Assembly (NCBI RefSeq): GCF_000799465.1
Contig: NZ_JUGU01000001.1
Span: forward strand, 558,001 to 622,000
DNA length: 64,000 nt
Direction: 5' to 3'
Origin: Psychroserpens sp. Hel_I_66
GTDB taxonomy: Bacteria; Bacteroidota; Bacteroidia; Flavobacteriales; Flavobacteriaceae
In this document: piece after piece, positions 43,836-53,857 of the stretch
Layout of the letters: each line of letters starts with the position of its first letter
Position numbering within the stretch: position 1 is the stretch's first letter
Program-made: the position numbers and the translations under genes
Notes under the pieces: generated by a model
What the model was told of the DNA's origin: nothing
Seen by the model: the letters and a program-made list of their open reading frames with translations, nothing else
The model's database searches: none

Positions 43836-46800
43836 ATGAAGCAAGTCGCACCATACAATCCAAAACATAAAGTTAGAATCGTAACCGCAGCATCACTGTT
43901 TGATGGCCACGATGCCTCCATAAATATCATGCGTCGCATCATCCAGGCAACAGGTGTTGAGGTCATCCACTTAGGGCATGACCGCAGCGTTGAAGAAGTT
44001 GTAAACACAGCAATTCAAGAAGATGTGAACGCTATTTGTTTGACATCTTACCAAGGTGGACATAATGAGTATTTCAAATACATGCACGATTTATTGGAAG
44101 AAAAAGGAGCAGGTCACATCAAAATCTTCGGTGGAGGTGGTGGTGTAATTTTACCTTCGGAAATCAAAGAACTCATGGATTATGGCATTGACAGAATCTA
44201 CTCGCCAGACGACGGAAGAGAAATGGGACTTCAGGGAATGATCAATGATTTGGTAGAAAAATCAGACTTTGCCATTGGAGATTCACTAAATGGTGAAATA
44301 GACAACCTTCCGAAGAAAAATCCAAAAGCGATAGCTCGCGTCATTTCTTCTGCGGAAAATTTCCCGGAAGTCGCAAAATCAACTTTAGACAAAATTCACG
44401 TTAAAAATAAAGATTCTAAAACACCAGTTCTAGGAATTACGGGAACTGGAGGCGCAGGAAAATCGAGTTTGGTAGATGAATTAGTTCGTCGTTTTTTAAT
44501 TGATTTTCCTGAAAAAACAATCGGTATCGTTTCCGTAGACCCATCAAAACGAAAAACAGGAGGCGCACTTTTAGGAGATCGTATTCGTATGAATGCCATC
44601 AACTCGCCACGAGTGTATATGCGCAGTTTGGCGACACGACAATCTAATTTAGCATTATCAAAATATGTCAATGAAGCAGTACAGGTTTTAAAAGCTGCAG
44701 AATTTGATCTCATCATATTAGAAACCTCAGGTATCGGACAAAGTGATACCGAGATTATAGAACACAGCGACGTGTCTCTGTATGTAATGACTCCAGAATT
44801 TGGAGCTGCAACTCAACTCGAAAAAATCGATATGCTCGATTTTGCAGATTTAGTGGCCATCAACAAATTTGACAAACGTGGTTCATTAGATGCACTTCGC
44901 GATGTGAAAAAGCAGTATATGCGTAACAATAATCTTTGGGATATTCCTCAAGATCAGTTACCGGTTTTTGGCACGATTGCCTCGCAATTTAACGATCCAG
45001 GAATGAACACGCTCTACAAAGCCATTATGGATAAGTTGGTAGAAAAAACGGAGACGGAATTGAACTCGACATTTCACATTTCCGATGAGATGAGCGAGAA
45101 GATTTTTGTGATTCCGCCAGCGAGAACGCGTTACCTATCTGAAATTGCAGAAAATAACCGTGCTTATGATAAAACCGCAAATGAACAAGTTGAGGTTGCC
45201 CAAAGACTTTATGGCATTTATAAAACAATTGAATCTGTTGTTGGGAGTACGCCAGAATTGGATAAAGCAGGAATTAATGATGAGATCCTGAAACAAGTTC
45301 AGGATGACAATAAGGACTTTTCTAAACTGCTTATTTCAGAATTTGATCGTGTCAAACTAAACCTAGATCCATACAATTGGGAAGTGATCACAGGTTGGGA
45401 CGAGAAAGTCAACAAATATAAAAACCCTATTTATTCATTTAAAGTTCGTGATAAAGAGATAAAAATAGAAACTCATACAGAGTCACTTTCACATACACAA
45501 ATCCCTAAAGTAGCGTTACCAAAATATCAAGCTTGGGGAGATTTGTTACGTTGGACGTTGCAAGAAAATGTACCAGGAGAATTCCCGTTCACAGCAGGAT
45601 TGTATCCTTTTAAGAGAACAGGCGAGGATCCTGCGAGAATGTTTGCAGGAGAAGGTGGGCCAGAGCGTACCAACCGTCGTTTTCACTATGTGAGTATGGG
45701 ATTGCCAGCTAAGCGTTTATCCACTGCTTTTGATAGTGTGACGCTCTACGGAAATGATCCAGATCACAGACCAGATATCTACGGAAAAATAGGAAACGCA
45801 GGTGTATCTATTTGCTGTTTGGATGATGCCAAAAAACTCTATTCTGGTTTTGATTTGGCAAATGTGATGACTTCTGTGAGTATGACCATTAACGGTCCAG
45901 CTCCAATGTTGCTTGGCTTTTTTATGAATGCTGCCATTGACCAGCAATGCGAAATGTACATCAAGGAAAACAATCTTGAAAAAGGAGTAGAAGATAAAAT
46001 CGTCAAAATTTATAAAGATAAGGGTGTTGATCGACCAAAGTATAATGGAGAACTTCCTGAAGGTAATAACGGTTTAGGCTTAATGTTACTTGGAGTGACA
46101 GGAGATCAAGTCCTTCCGAAGGAAACTTATGAAGACATAAAAATAAAAACAATCGCCCAAGTTCGTGGTACTGTTCAAGCAGATATTTTAAAAGAAGATC
46201 AAGCACAAAACACATGTATTTTTTCTACGGAATTTGCGTTACGATTAATGGGAGACGTTCAAGAATATTTCATCGAGAATAATGTACGTAATTTCTATTC
46301 AGTATCTATTTCTGGATATCATATTGCTGAAGCTGGAGCAAATCCAATTTCACAATTGGCATTCACACTATCTAACGGATTCACGTACGTAGAATATTAT
46401 TTAAGTCGTGGTATGGACATCAATAAATTTGGTCCAAACCTTTCGTTCTTTTTCTCCAACGGAATTGATCCAGAATACGCTGTAATTGGTCGAGTAGCGA
46501 GAAAAATCTGGTCTAAAGCACTTAAAAATAAATATGGCGCCAACTCTAGAGCGCAAATGTTGAAATATCATATTCAAACCTCAGGTCGAAGTCTGCACGC
46601 ACAGGAAATTGACTTTAATGACATCCGCACCACGCTTCAAGCGCTGTATGCGATTTATGACAATTGTAACTCATTGCACACCAACGCTTATGACGAAGCG
46701 ATAACCACACCTACGGAAGAATCTGTACGTCGAGCAATGGCAATCCAGTTGATTATCAATAAGGAATTAGGACTGAATAAAAATGAAAATCCAATTCAAG

Positions 46801-47258
46801 GCTCATTCATAATCGAAGAGTTAACCGACTTAGTTGAAGAAGCAGTATTATTGGAATTTGATAGAATCACAGAAAGAGGAGGCGTTTTAGGAGCAATGGA
46901 AACCATGTACCAACGTAGTAAAATCCAAGAAGAAAGTTTGTATTATGAAACGTTAAAGCATAATGGCGAATTTCCCATTATAGGAGTAAATACGTTTTTA
47001 AGCAGTACAGGATCTCCAACAGTTTTACCTGCGGAAGTCATTCGTGCTACTGAAGAAGAAAAACAACTCCAGATTAAAACGTTAGAAAACCTTCATAAAG
47101 GTAACGACACAGATCAATTATTGAACGATTTACAGCACAAAGCCATCAATAATGAAAACATTTTTGAGTCCTTAATGGAGGTTTGTAAAGTCTGTTCTTT
47201 AGGAGAAATTACGAGTGCTTTATTTGAAGTAGGAGGTCAATATCGTAGAAACATGTAA
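43836..47258 (+). CDS. icmF: Fused B12-dependent acyl-CoA mutase (IcmF type)
   Basis: 1140 residues from ATG 43836 ([16 protein letters not shown]). Order: B12-binding domain with the lower-ligand His in FDGHDAS and the glycine-rich GGGGGVI; a MeaB-like G-protein chaperone with P-loop [12 protein letters not shown] and NKFD; a linker; then the substrate-binding TIM barrel ([31 protein letters not shown]) typical of methylmalonyl-CoA mutase relatives. This fusion defines IcmF, which interconverts isobutyryl- and n-butyryl-CoA (or pivalyl-/isovaleryl-CoA) using adenosylcobalamin. A palindromic repeat is translated in frame in the linker (45278-45309). It has its own promoter and terminator. Confidence 0.94.
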   Translation: MKQVAPYNPKHKVRIVTAASLFDGHDASINIMRRIIQATGVEVIHLGHDRSVEEVVNTAIQEDVNAICLTSYQGGHNEYFKYMHDLLEEKGAGHIKIFGGGGGVILPSEIKELMDYGIDRIYSPDDGREMGLQGMINDLVEKSDFAIGDSLNGEIDNLPKKNPKAIARVISSAENFPEVAKSTLDKIHVKNKDSKTPVLGITGTGGAGKSSLVDELVRRFLIDFPEKTIGIVSVDPSKRKTGGALLGDRIRMNAINSPRVYMRSLATRQSNLALSKYVNEAVQVLKAAEFDLIILETSGIGQSDTEIIEHSDVSLYVMTPEFGAATQLEKIDMLDFADLVAINKFDKRGSLDALRDVKKQYMRNNNLWDIPQDQLPVFGTIASQFNDPGMNTLYKAIMDKLVEKTETELNSTFHISDEMSEKIFVIPPARTRYLSEIAENNRAYDKTANEQVEVAQRLYGIYKTIESVVGSTPELDKAGINDEILKQVQDDNKDFSKLLISEFDRVKLNLDPYNWEVITGWDEKVNKYKNPIYSFKVRDKEIKIETHTESLSHTQIPKVALPKYQAWGDLLRWTLQENVPGEFPFTAGLYPFKRTGEDPARMFAGEGGPERTNRRFHYVSMGLPAKRLSTAFDSVTLYGNDPDHRPDIYGKIGNAGVSICCLDDAKKLYSGFDLANVMTSVSMTINGPAPMLLGFFMNAAIDQQCEMYIKENNLEKGVEDKIVKIYKDKGVDRPKYNGELPEGNNGLGLMLLGVTGDQVLPKETYEDIKIKTIAQVRGTVQADILKEDQAQNTCIFSTEFALRLMGDVQEYFIENNVRNFYSVSISGYHIAEAGANPISQLAFTLSNGFTYVEYYLSRGMDINKFGPNLSFFFSNGIDPEYAVIGRVARKIWSKALKNKYGANSRAQMLKYHIQTSGRSLHAQEIDFNDIRTTLQALYAIYDNCNSLHTNAYDEAITTPTEESVRRAMAIQLIINKELGLNKNENPIQGSFIIEELTDLVEEAVLLEFDRITERGGVLGAMETMYQRSKIQEESLYYETLKHNGEFPIIGVNTFLSSTGSPTVLPAEVIRATEEEKQLQIKTLENLHKGNDTDQLLNDLQHKAINNENIFESLMEVCKVCSLGEITSALFEVGGQYRRNM
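45278..45309. repeat. Palindromic dispersed repeat inserted in frame inside icmF
   Basis: ATCCTGAA-ACAAG-TTCAGGAT is a perfect 8-bp stem with a 5-nt loop, inside TGATGAG...GATGACA. The wording is that of a short palindromic element common between genes in Bacteroidetes (reverse complement TGTCATCCTGAACTTG, then TTTCAGGATCTC). Here it is read as [11 protein letters not shown], around residues 481-492 in the linker between G-protein and mutase domains. Confidence 0.7.
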
Positions 47259-47266
47259 GCAGAGAA

Positions 47267-47292
47267 CCACTTTTCGTTTTTTCGAAAAGTGT
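47267..47292. other. Hairpin after icmF
   Basis: CACTTTTCG / CGAAAAGTG around a 6-T loop, 10 bp after the icmF stop. It lacks a T tail; the true terminator appears to be the next one at 47346. Confidence 0.45.
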
Positions 47293-47345
47293 GTGAATCG
47301 CTTATCCCAAACTCGTTTTTGAAATTTAAAAAAAAATAACAAATT

Positions 47346-47377
47346 AGAAAAATCCCTTTTCATCGAGGGATTTTTCT
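47346..47377 (+). terminator. Terminator after icmF
   Basis: Stem AGAAAAATCCCT / AGGGATTTTTCT with an 8-nt loop; T-rich flank. Confidence 0.85.
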
Positions 47378-47403
47378 ATATTTAATATTTCAAACCTAAT
47401 AGT

Positions 47404-48522
47404 ATGCTCTCCATTATAGAATATAGCGTTACTGCGATTGTCTGTTTAATTTCAGCAATAGTAATCCAGCGAATTTTTATAAAGGAACAAAATCGCGGAT
47501 CAAACATTCAAGCTATAAATGGCATCAAATGGTTTGGGCTTGCCATTTTTGTTTGGGGATTGGGAGCTGTTTTAAATTTAGTTTATACTGAATTATTAGA
47601 ATTTTCAACAAGTCATAAAATTTTAATTTATACAGGAGTTTTAATATCACTAGCTAATTCTCTTTGTATTCTATTATCCCTACCTTCTATCGAGCATAAT
47701 AAAACTAGAGGTTTAATTGTAAGATTGATACAGCGGTTTTCTACTCGTGAATTTATCGGGTTGTTTTCTGGAGTATTAGGTATGATCGCTTTTGTATTTA
47801 TTGCAACATCTTATAATAATACAGAAATCAGCAATAATTTTATATGGTTAATCGATATTCCAATCTCCATATTTGTTGCATTGTCTTTGCTTTATGAACT
47901 TAATAAAGCATTTAAAAGCAGACAAATGAAATTTATGTATTTACCAACATTTACATTATTTGCATTGATTATTATTGCGGTTTGTCATCGTATTATTCCG
48001 CAAGATCAAGTTGTTCAAGTGATTGATCAGAAATTCTGGATGTTGGCTGGAAGTATCACTTCAATTTCGTTCAAGTTTTTATTTATTCTGCTTTTTTCAA
48101 TTTTATTGTATAGTTGGAAATTCCTTTCAGAAAAAGAAGTCCAGCAGTCAATGGTTGAGACACTTTCCGAAGAAAAAATGAAGTTACGAACTACCATTGA
48201 TAATTTGACTTTGGCAAATGAAAGCCATTTGGATACGATTAAAAGCATGAAAATTGAATTACAAACGCTCAAACAACTGAGCGATATCCAACTCTCTGAC
48301 CGACAAAAAGAGGTTTTGGCAAATCTAGCGCTTCTTGGACACGACAAATCCTACACCGAAATTGCTGAAGCGATGCATATTAGTGTTGATGGTTTTCAAA
48401 CCCATATCCACCAAATTAAAAAGATGCTCAATATCAAAGGTAACGAGGGTAAAGAACAATTGATCGCTTATGCAAAAGAACATGATCTTATGTCTTTTGT
48501 GAGTGTGAAAATAGATGGTTAA
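47404..48522 (+). CDS. Membrane-bound LuxR-type HTH regulator
   Basis: 372 residues. Seven or so hydrophobic helices span residues 1-240; a coiled coil (EKEVQQSMVETLSEEKMKLRTTIDNLTLANESHLDTI) follows, then a GerE/LuxR helix-turn-helix (LSDRQKEVLANLALLGHDKSYTEIAEAMHISVDGFQTHIHQIKKMLN). There is no receiver domain. The architecture is a one-component membrane sensor, parallel to the AraC-type one at 1496. It lies 93 bp upstream of the AGCS symporter gene; control of that gene is possible. Confidence 0.85.
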   Translation: MLSIIEYSVTAIVCLISAIVIQRIFIKEQNRGSNIQAINGIKWFGLAIFVWGLGAVLNLVYTELLEFSTSHKILIYTGVLISLANSLCILLSLPSIEHNKTRGLIVRLIQRFSTREFIGLFSGVLGMIAFVFIATSYNNTEISNNFIWLIDIPISIFVALSLLYELNKAFKSRQMKFMYLPTFTLFALIIIAVCHRIIPQDQVVQVIDQKFWMLAGSITSISFKFLFILLFSILLYSWKFLSEKEVQQSMVETLSEEKMKLRTTIDNLTLANESHLDTIKSMKIELQTLKQLSDIQLSDRQKEVLANLALLGHDKSYTEIAEAMHISVDGFQTHIHQIKKMLNIKGNEGKEQLIAYAKEHDLMSFVSVKIDG

Positions 48523-48615
48523 GTATATGGTTAAGTAGTGTGCGATTAAAAAACCAACACTGCGTAACCTATGATGTATTGAGGTGTTTAAGCAACTTGC
48601 CAAAAACTTTAAAAC

Positions 48616-50163
48616 ATGCTTACTCTTATTCAAAATCAATCTTTAGACGAACAAATCAATTTACAATTTAGCAATGCAACCAAATGGTTTGTTGATGCTG
48701 TGTTAGCTGAAATCCCAATCACAGAGAATGTTGGCATTCCGTGGGTGGTGATCGTTCTTATTCTGGGAGCGGGTTATTTTACCTTCTATTTTAAGCTTGT
48801 AAATGTCAGAGAATTTTTAACAGCCATTAAGGTTGTAAAAGGTAATTATGATGATTTAGAGACTCAAGGAAAAATAACGGTCTCTAATGCTGTATCAACT
48901 ATAGATGGTGATAATCCAGACACAATAAGAGTTGAAGGGCATGGCGAAGGTGAGGTCAGTCATTTTCAGGCGTTAACAGCAGCAGTTTCAGCAACTGTTG
49001 GACTGGGTAATATTGCTGGAGTTGCTATCGCTTTATCTATTGGTGGAGCAGGCGCTACGCTTTGGATGGTACTTGCAGGTCTTTTGGGCATGTCTTCAAA
49101 ATTTGTAGAATGTACTTTAGGAGTTAAATATCGTGAAATCGATGCCAACGGAACGATTTACGGAGGGCCGATGTACTATCTAAAAAAAGGACTCAAAGAG
49201 AAAGGTCTTGGCAAGTTGGGTAAAGTTTTAGCAGTTGCGTTTGCTATTATGTGTATTGGAGGCTCCTTTGGAGGTGGCAATATGTTTCAGGTTAATCAAG
49301 CTTTTAAACTCTTTGAATATGTGACAGGTGGCGAGCAAAGTTTTATCTTCGGAAAAGGTTGGATCTTCGGAATCGTCATGGCAATCCTTGTCGGTATCGT
49401 AATCATTGGAGGTATCAAGAAAATTGCGAAGGTGACAGATAAAGTGGTGCCCTTAATGGTCATTGTATATCTTTTGGCTGTTTTAACGATTCTTGGTATG
49501 AATTTTTCGAAAATTCCTGAGGCATTTGCAGCCATTTGGGATGGAGCTTTTAGTCCGCAGAGTATTGGTGGTGGATTTATTGGCGTACTCGTACAAGGGT
49601 TTAAACGCGCAGCATTTAGTAATGAAGCAGGTATTGGAAGCTCTTCAATTGCGCATAGTGCAGTGAAGACAAATTTTCCAGCGAGTGAAGGTTTGGTAGC
49701 TCTTTTGGAGCCTTTTATAGATACGGTTGTCGTTTGTACCATGACAGCTCTAGTTTTAATAATAACAGGCCAAGTAGATACTAGTGCAGCAATAGATTTC
49801 GAGCAAGGCGTAATTTTAACCTCTACAGCTCTGGAGAGTGAAATTTCCTGGTTTCCTTATGTACTTACGGTTGCAGTAATTTTATTCGCATTTTCATCAA
49901 TGATTTCATGGTCTTATTATGGATACCAGTCGTGGAGTTTCCTCTTCGGAAGAGGGAAAAAAACAGAATACACTTATAAATTAATGTTCTGTGTGTTTAC
50001 CGTTATTGGAGCAGCAGCTACCTTAACCGCAGTCATGGATTTTAGCGATGCCATGATATTTGCAATGCTAGTTCCCAATATGATTGGATTATTTTTACTT
50101 CGGAAAAAAGTCTTGGATGAGCTATTGCGCTACAAAGCAATTATTAAGAAAAAATGGAATTAA
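48616..50163 (+). CDS. AGCS-family sodium:alanine/glycine symporter
   Basis: 515 residues with about eleven hydrophobic helices. Family motifs are ATVGLGNIAGVAIALSIGGAGATLWM, GGPMYYLKKGLKEKGLGKLG, AFSNEAGIGSSSIAHSAVKT and SSMISWSYYGYQSW. It imports alanine or glycine with sodium. It carries three CTTCGGAA octamers, two of them 17 bp apart. The N-terminal ~70 residues before the first helix are longer than in many homologues. Confidence 0.93.
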   Translation: MLTLIQNQSLDEQINLQFSNATKWFVDAVLAEIPITENVGIPWVVIVLILGAGYFTFYFKLVNVREFLTAIKVVKGNYDDLETQGKITVSNAVSTIDGDNPDTIRVEGHGEGEVSHFQALTAAVSATVGLGNIAGVAIALSIGGAGATLWMVLAGLLGMSSKFVECTLGVKYREIDANGTIYGGPMYYLKKGLKEKGLGKLGKVLAVAFAIMCIGGSFGGGNMFQVNQAFKLFEYVTGGEQSFIFGKGWIFGIVMAILVGIVIIGGIKKIAKVTDKVVPLMVIVYLLAVLTILGMNFSKIPEAFAAIWDGAFSPQSIGGGFIGVLVQGFKRAAFSNEAGIGSSSIAHSAVKTNFPASEGLVALLEPFIDTVVVCTMTALVLIITGQVDTSAAIDFEQGVILTSTALESEISWFPYVLTVAVILFAFSSMISWSYYGYQSWSFLFGRGKKTEYTYKLMFCVFTVIGAAATLTAVMDFSDAMIFAMLVPNMIGLFLLRKKVLDELLRYKAIIKKKWN

Positions 50164-50166
50164 TAT

Positions 50167-50562
50167 TTACAGCGTCATCATCCAACTGCGTTGTAAACGC
50201 TTGAATTTTTTAAGTTCACTTTGGAGGATAGGCAAATAATCCTTTCCGTTACTATTGCAATCCTGTAAACGGTTACAGTTTAAGTGCAAACGATGTGTCA
50301 AACGTTCTAAAGATGCTAGATGCTTATGTTTTTTTTCTGAAAATCGCTCTGCCTGTGCTTTCTCAATTTCAGGAACTAAAGATTCTGACTGCTGTATAAT
50401 ATCTCCAGAAAAATAGATATCTGCATCTTCTTCACCATCAGTTCCAAGATAGGATAAATCTTGATTGATGTACGTAGAGATGTTTCTTGAAAGCACAAGA
50501 ATATCCATAGCCTTTTGATATATAGGCAGTTCAGATAAGTGAGATGGGATATTATAATTCAT
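50167..50562 (-). CDS. Helical-bundle protein of unknown function (S23-like paralogue 1)
   Basis: 131 residues, all helix by pattern, with LPIYQKAMDILVLSRNIS at the start, SGDIIQQSESLVPEIEKAQAERFSEKKHKH in the middle and YLPILQSELKKFKRLQRSWMMTL at the end. The protein at 51160-51666 has matching segments in the same order (LPLYIKALELQKLVETI, IEQSINFLLENSLIIPVTLKSA, YLDILQNEIDEFRVLFAEWVKTI), so the two are paralogues on either side of the Lrp gene. The pattern resembles the four-helix S23/Avd-type fold. Function unknown. Confidence 0.7.
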   Translation of the reverse strand: MNYNIPSHLSELPIYQKAMDILVLSRNISTYINQDLSYLGTDGEEDADIYFSGDIIQQSESLVPEIEKAQAERFSEKKHKHLASLERLTHRLHLNCNRLQDCNSNGKDYLPILQSELKKFKRLQRSWMMTL

Positions 50563-50618
50563 TTTCTAAAACCAATAGTAACAAATTTAGTGACAACTAA
50601 TCATTTTTAGCTTTAAAT

Positions 50619-50678
50619 TTTAAAGTAAATATGTATATTTGGTTTAATTATTAACTTATATTTTTAATTTACTTTAAA
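50619..50678. promoter_or_regulatory. Perfect 12-bp inverted repeat around the lrp-type promoter
   Basis: TTTAAAGTAAAT (50619-50630) and ATTTACTTTAAA (50667-50678) are exact complements and flank an exact -7 box, TATATTTG (50634-50641). The right arm ends at the first base of the ATG. A symmetrical site around its own promoter fits autoregulation by the Lrp/AsnC-type protein. Confidence 0.6.
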
Positions 50679-51121
50679 TGAATATCGATAATTTAAATTG
50701 GAATATCCTGAAATGTCTTCAACGTAACGCCAGGCTGTCAAATGCGGAAATTGGCAGACAAGTAGGTATCAGTTCTCCAGCAGTTTCAGAACGCATAAAA
50801 AAAATGGAAGATGCAGGAATTATTCAAAGCTACAATACACTCATCTCTCCTTTTGAAGTAGGTTATCAATTAAAAGCCTTGATTACAGTGAGAGCGTTTA
50901 TGGGGATGTTGAAACCTTTTTTGGAAAAAGTAAAAACTTACGATGAGGTTATCAATTGCTATCGTATTACTGGAAATGAAAATATTGTAATGGAAGTGGT
51001 TCTTAAAAATCAAAAACACTTGGAGGCGTTCATCGATCAACTTATTGTTTACGGAGAGACAAAAACACAAATTGTGCTGTCACACGTTATAAAGCATAAT
51101 GAAGTAAAACCACTTAAATAA
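50678..51121 (+). CDS. Lrp/AsnC-family transcriptional regulator
   Basis: 147 residues: N-terminal helix-turn-helix (NWNILKCLQRNARLSNAEIGRQVGISSPAVSERIKKMEDAGII) and a C-terminal RAM/ligand-binding domain (YRITGNENIVMEVVLKNQKHLEAFIDQL). These proteins respond to amino acids and form octamers. The neighbouring AGCS amino-acid symporter is an obvious candidate target. A perfect inverted repeat brackets its promoter. Confidence 0.95.
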   Translation: MNIDNLNWNILKCLQRNARLSNAEIGRQVGISSPAVSERIKKMEDAGIIQSYNTLISPFEVGYQLKALITVRAFMGMLKPFLEKVKTYDEVINCYRITGNENIVMEVVLKNQKHLEAFIDQLIVYGETKTQIVLSHVIKHNEVKPLK

Positions 51122-51159
51122 TTGTTACTTAATAAGTTTAAGGACGTATAGTTTCAGGA

Positions 51160-51666
51160 TTAGTCATCACCAAAAAGATCATTAGTCCCAAAAGGGAAGT
51201 CATCATCATCAGGATCATAATCGTCATAATTAATTCCTGGCGGATTGAAAAGTCCCCATCTATCAATGGTATAATCACTAGGGTCAATAGTTTTTACCCA
51301 TTCTGCAAAAAGAACCCTAAATTCATCAATCTCATTTTGTAGGATATCAAGATATTCTACATGTTTAAAGCCAAAATCTTCTAGATTATCAGCATCTACA
51401 GTAAGTTCAATACCTGCTTTTCTAATAAGAGTGGCACATTCCATTTTTACATCGTAAACTGCATCCTCGTCATAAGCACTTTTAAGCGTCACAGGGATGA
51501 TAAGTGAGTTTTCAAGTAAAAAATTAATGCTCTGTTCTATAAGCAAACCTTCTTCATCGGTTTCGTAGAGTAGTTCAGAATCTGCAACAACTTCCATAAT
51601 GGTCTCCACGAGTTTCTGCAACTCTAATGCTTTTATATATAATGGTAATTCTTCTATGTTCTCCAT
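51160..51666 (-). CDS. Helical protein with acidic tail (S23-like paralogue 2)
   Basis: 168 residues. The first ~125 residues align in order with the 131-residue protein at 50167. The last ~40 residues are a unique acidic tail (NYDDYDPDDDDFPFGTNDLFGDD). It ends 38 bp from the convergent Lrp gene. The role is unknown; the very acidic tail suggests interaction with a basic partner or a metal. Confidence 0.7.
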   Translation of the reverse strand: MENIEELPLYIKALELQKLVETIMEVVADSELLYETDEEGLLIEQSINFLLENSLIIPVTLKSAYDEDAVYDVKMECATLIRKAGIELTVDADNLEDFGFKHVEYLDILQNEIDEFRVLFAEWVKTIDPSDYTIDRWGLFNPPGINYDDYDPDDDDFPFGTNDLFGDD

Positions 51667-51906
51667 ATGATTAGTAATTAATCCATAATTAAATATAGTC
51701 GTTATTTTTCGTCATCTTCCATATAAATAACAAACTACATCCGTTTTTTTTCTTCGGAAATTTGCTGCTCCAATGCATTATCGTTCTGTGTTTTACAACC
51801 TGAAAACAAAAACGCTATCATTCAAATAAAATGTATCTATTTCAATTGCATCATATAGCTATAAGTTTTTGTAAATTTAGTCATTCAATTTTTAGTACTA
51901 CCAAAC

Positions 51907-53844
51907 ATGAAACATCTTTTTAGATTGATTATTATTTTAAGCCTAGTATTTACATCGTGTTCAAAAACGAATAAAGACAGGCCAATTTCCGAAGAAGAAG
52001 AAGAAGTAGAAGACACTTACGTTAAAGATAATTACACAAAAAAAGAAGTCACCATAGAAATGCGTGATGGTATTAAGTTGCACACCACCATTTATTCGCC
52101 AAAGGATACGAGTCAAAAATATCCTATTTTAATGATGCGAACACCGTATAGCTGTCAACCTTATGGCGAAAATGAGTTTAAGACTAAGATTGGTCCAAAT
52201 GCTCATTTAATGAAAGAAGGTAATATTGTGGTGTATCAAGATGTTCGCGGACGCTGGATGAGTGAGGGTGTTTATGATAATATGCGAGCGTATATTCCCA
52301 ATAAAACCGATGATTCTCAAATTGACGAATCGTCAGATACATACGATACCATTGAATGGTTGGTGAATAACGTTGAGAACAATAATGGGAATGTTGGTAC
52401 TTGGGGGATTTCTTATCCTGGTTTTTATGCTACATACTCAACAATAGATGCGCATCCCGCTTTAAAGGCAGCGTCGCCTCAAGCTTGTATTGGAGACTTC
52501 TTTTTTGATGACTTCCATCACAATGGTGCTTTTTTACTGAGTTATTTTAGAGCAGTGTCTTTATTTGGAACGACAAAAGATCAACCAACAGATTCTGCTT
52601 GGTACAAGTTCCCAGAAATGAAGACCCAAGATCAGTACCAATTTTTCTTGGATGCTGGACCTTTAAGTAATTTGAACGAGTATTTCCAGTATGATACACC
52701 AGATGATCAATCGGTTTCGCAATCCAATAGAATTGACGATATCTTTTGGAAAGAAATTGTTGAGCACCCAAACTACGATTCTGTTTGGAAACCAAAAGGT
52801 TTGATCCAAAATTTAAAGGATATAAAACCAAGCGTAGCTACGATGATTGTTGGTGGTTTATTTGATGCGGAAGATCTTTACGGTCCTTTTGAAACCTATA
52901 AAACGATAGAAAAAAATAATCCAGAAAATTACAACACTATGGTTTTTGGACCTTGGGATCACGGTCGTTGGGCAAGAACAGATGTGAAGAATTACGTTGG
53001 TAATTATTTCTTTGGAGATTCTATTTCGCTCAATTTTCAGCGTGATGTTGAGACTAAATTCTTTAACCATTTCTTAAAAGGAACTGGTGATAAAAACTCT
53101 GGTTTGCCAGAAGCATATGTTTATGATTCTGGTAAAAAGGAATGGAGTAGTTTTGAGGCTTGGCCACCAAAAGGCGTCACAACAGAAACGATGTATCTAA
53201 ATGCCAACCAAGAGCTAAATACGTCAAAAAATGGAAACACAAAAGAAGTTTTTGTGAGTGATTTGAAACGCCCTGTACCATATTCCGAAGATATAAAAAC
53301 CGTATTCACACCAAGAAAATATATGACCGACGATCAACGTTTTGCAGCGCGACGTCCAGATGTGCTGGTGTTTGAGACTGATGTTTTAGACGAAGATTTT
53401 ACGCTTGCTGGTGATATTATGGCTAAATTAAACGTCGCGACTACTGGTACAGATGCCGATTGGGTAGTTAAGATTATTGATGTACATCCCGCAGATGCAG
53501 AAGAGCAGGAGGAAGGTATGCAAGATCATTTAAAAATGAGTAATTATCATTTAATGGTGAGGAGTGAAGTGATGCGAGGACGTTTTAGAAACAGCTTTGA
53601 AAACCCAGAACCTTTTGTGCCAAACAAGCCCACAGAGGTGAACATCAAATTACAAGATGTGCACCATACCTTTAAAAAGGGGCACAAATTACAAGTGCAA
53701 GTGCAGAGTACTTGGTTTCCGTTGATTGATTTGAATCCGCAAACGTTCGTACCAAATATTTATAAGGCAAAAGAGAGCGATTTTCAAAATCAAACGCATA
53801 CGGTTTTTAACGATTCTAAGATTGAGTTTTCGGTTTTGAAATAG
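51907..53844 (+). CDS. CocE/NonD-family (S15-like) hydrolase lipoprotein
   Basis: 645 residues. Lipobox LVFTSCSKT (Cys18) followed by a very acidic segment (SEEEEEVEDTY). An alpha/beta hydrolase has its nucleophile Ser169 in GTWGISYPG, the acid region GLFDAEDLYG and the catalytic His in FGPWDHGRW; a C-terminal jelly-roll domain (from ~480) completes the X-Pro dipeptidyl-peptidase/CocE layout. Relatives include alpha-amino-acid ester hydrolases and glutaryl acylases. It is likely exposed at the outer membrane. The substrate is open. Confidence 0.93.
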   Translation: MKHLFRLIIILSLVFTSCSKTNKDRPISEEEEEVEDTYVKDNYTKKEVTIEMRDGIKLHTTIYSPKDTSQKYPILMMRTPYSCQPYGENEFKTKIGPNAHLMKEGNIVVYQDVRGRWMSEGVYDNMRAYIPNKTDDSQIDESSDTYDTIEWLVNNVENNNGNVGTWGISYPGFYATYSTIDAHPALKAASPQACIGDFFFDDFHHNGAFLLSYFRAVSLFGTTKDQPTDSAWYKFPEMKTQDQYQFFLDAGPLSNLNEYFQYDTPDDQSVSQSNRIDDIFWKEIVEHPNYDSVWKPKGLIQNLKDIKPSVATMIVGGLFDAEDLYGPFETYKTIEKNNPENYNTMVFGPWDHGRWARTDVKNYVGNYFFGDSISLNFQRDVETKFFNHFLKGTGDKNSGLPEAYVYDSGKKEWSSFEAWPPKGVTTETMYLNANQELNTSKNGNTKEVFVSDLKRPVPYSEDIKTVFTPRKYMTDDQRFAARRPDVLVFETDVLDEDFTLAGDIMAKLNVATTGTDADWVVKIIDVHPADAEEQEEGMQDHLKMSNYHLMVRSEVMRGRFRNSFENPEPFVPNKPTEVNIKLQDVHHTFKKGHKLQVQVQSTWFPLIDLNPQTFVPNIYKAKESDFQNQTHTVFNDSKIEFSVLK

Positions 53845-53857
53845 TTGAATTTTGAGT

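Noticed and set aside
48515..48538. Tandem copies of ATGGTTAAGTA at the end of the LuxR-type gene
   Set aside because: Only two copies of about 11 bp at a stop codon; probably a small slippage event without further meaning.
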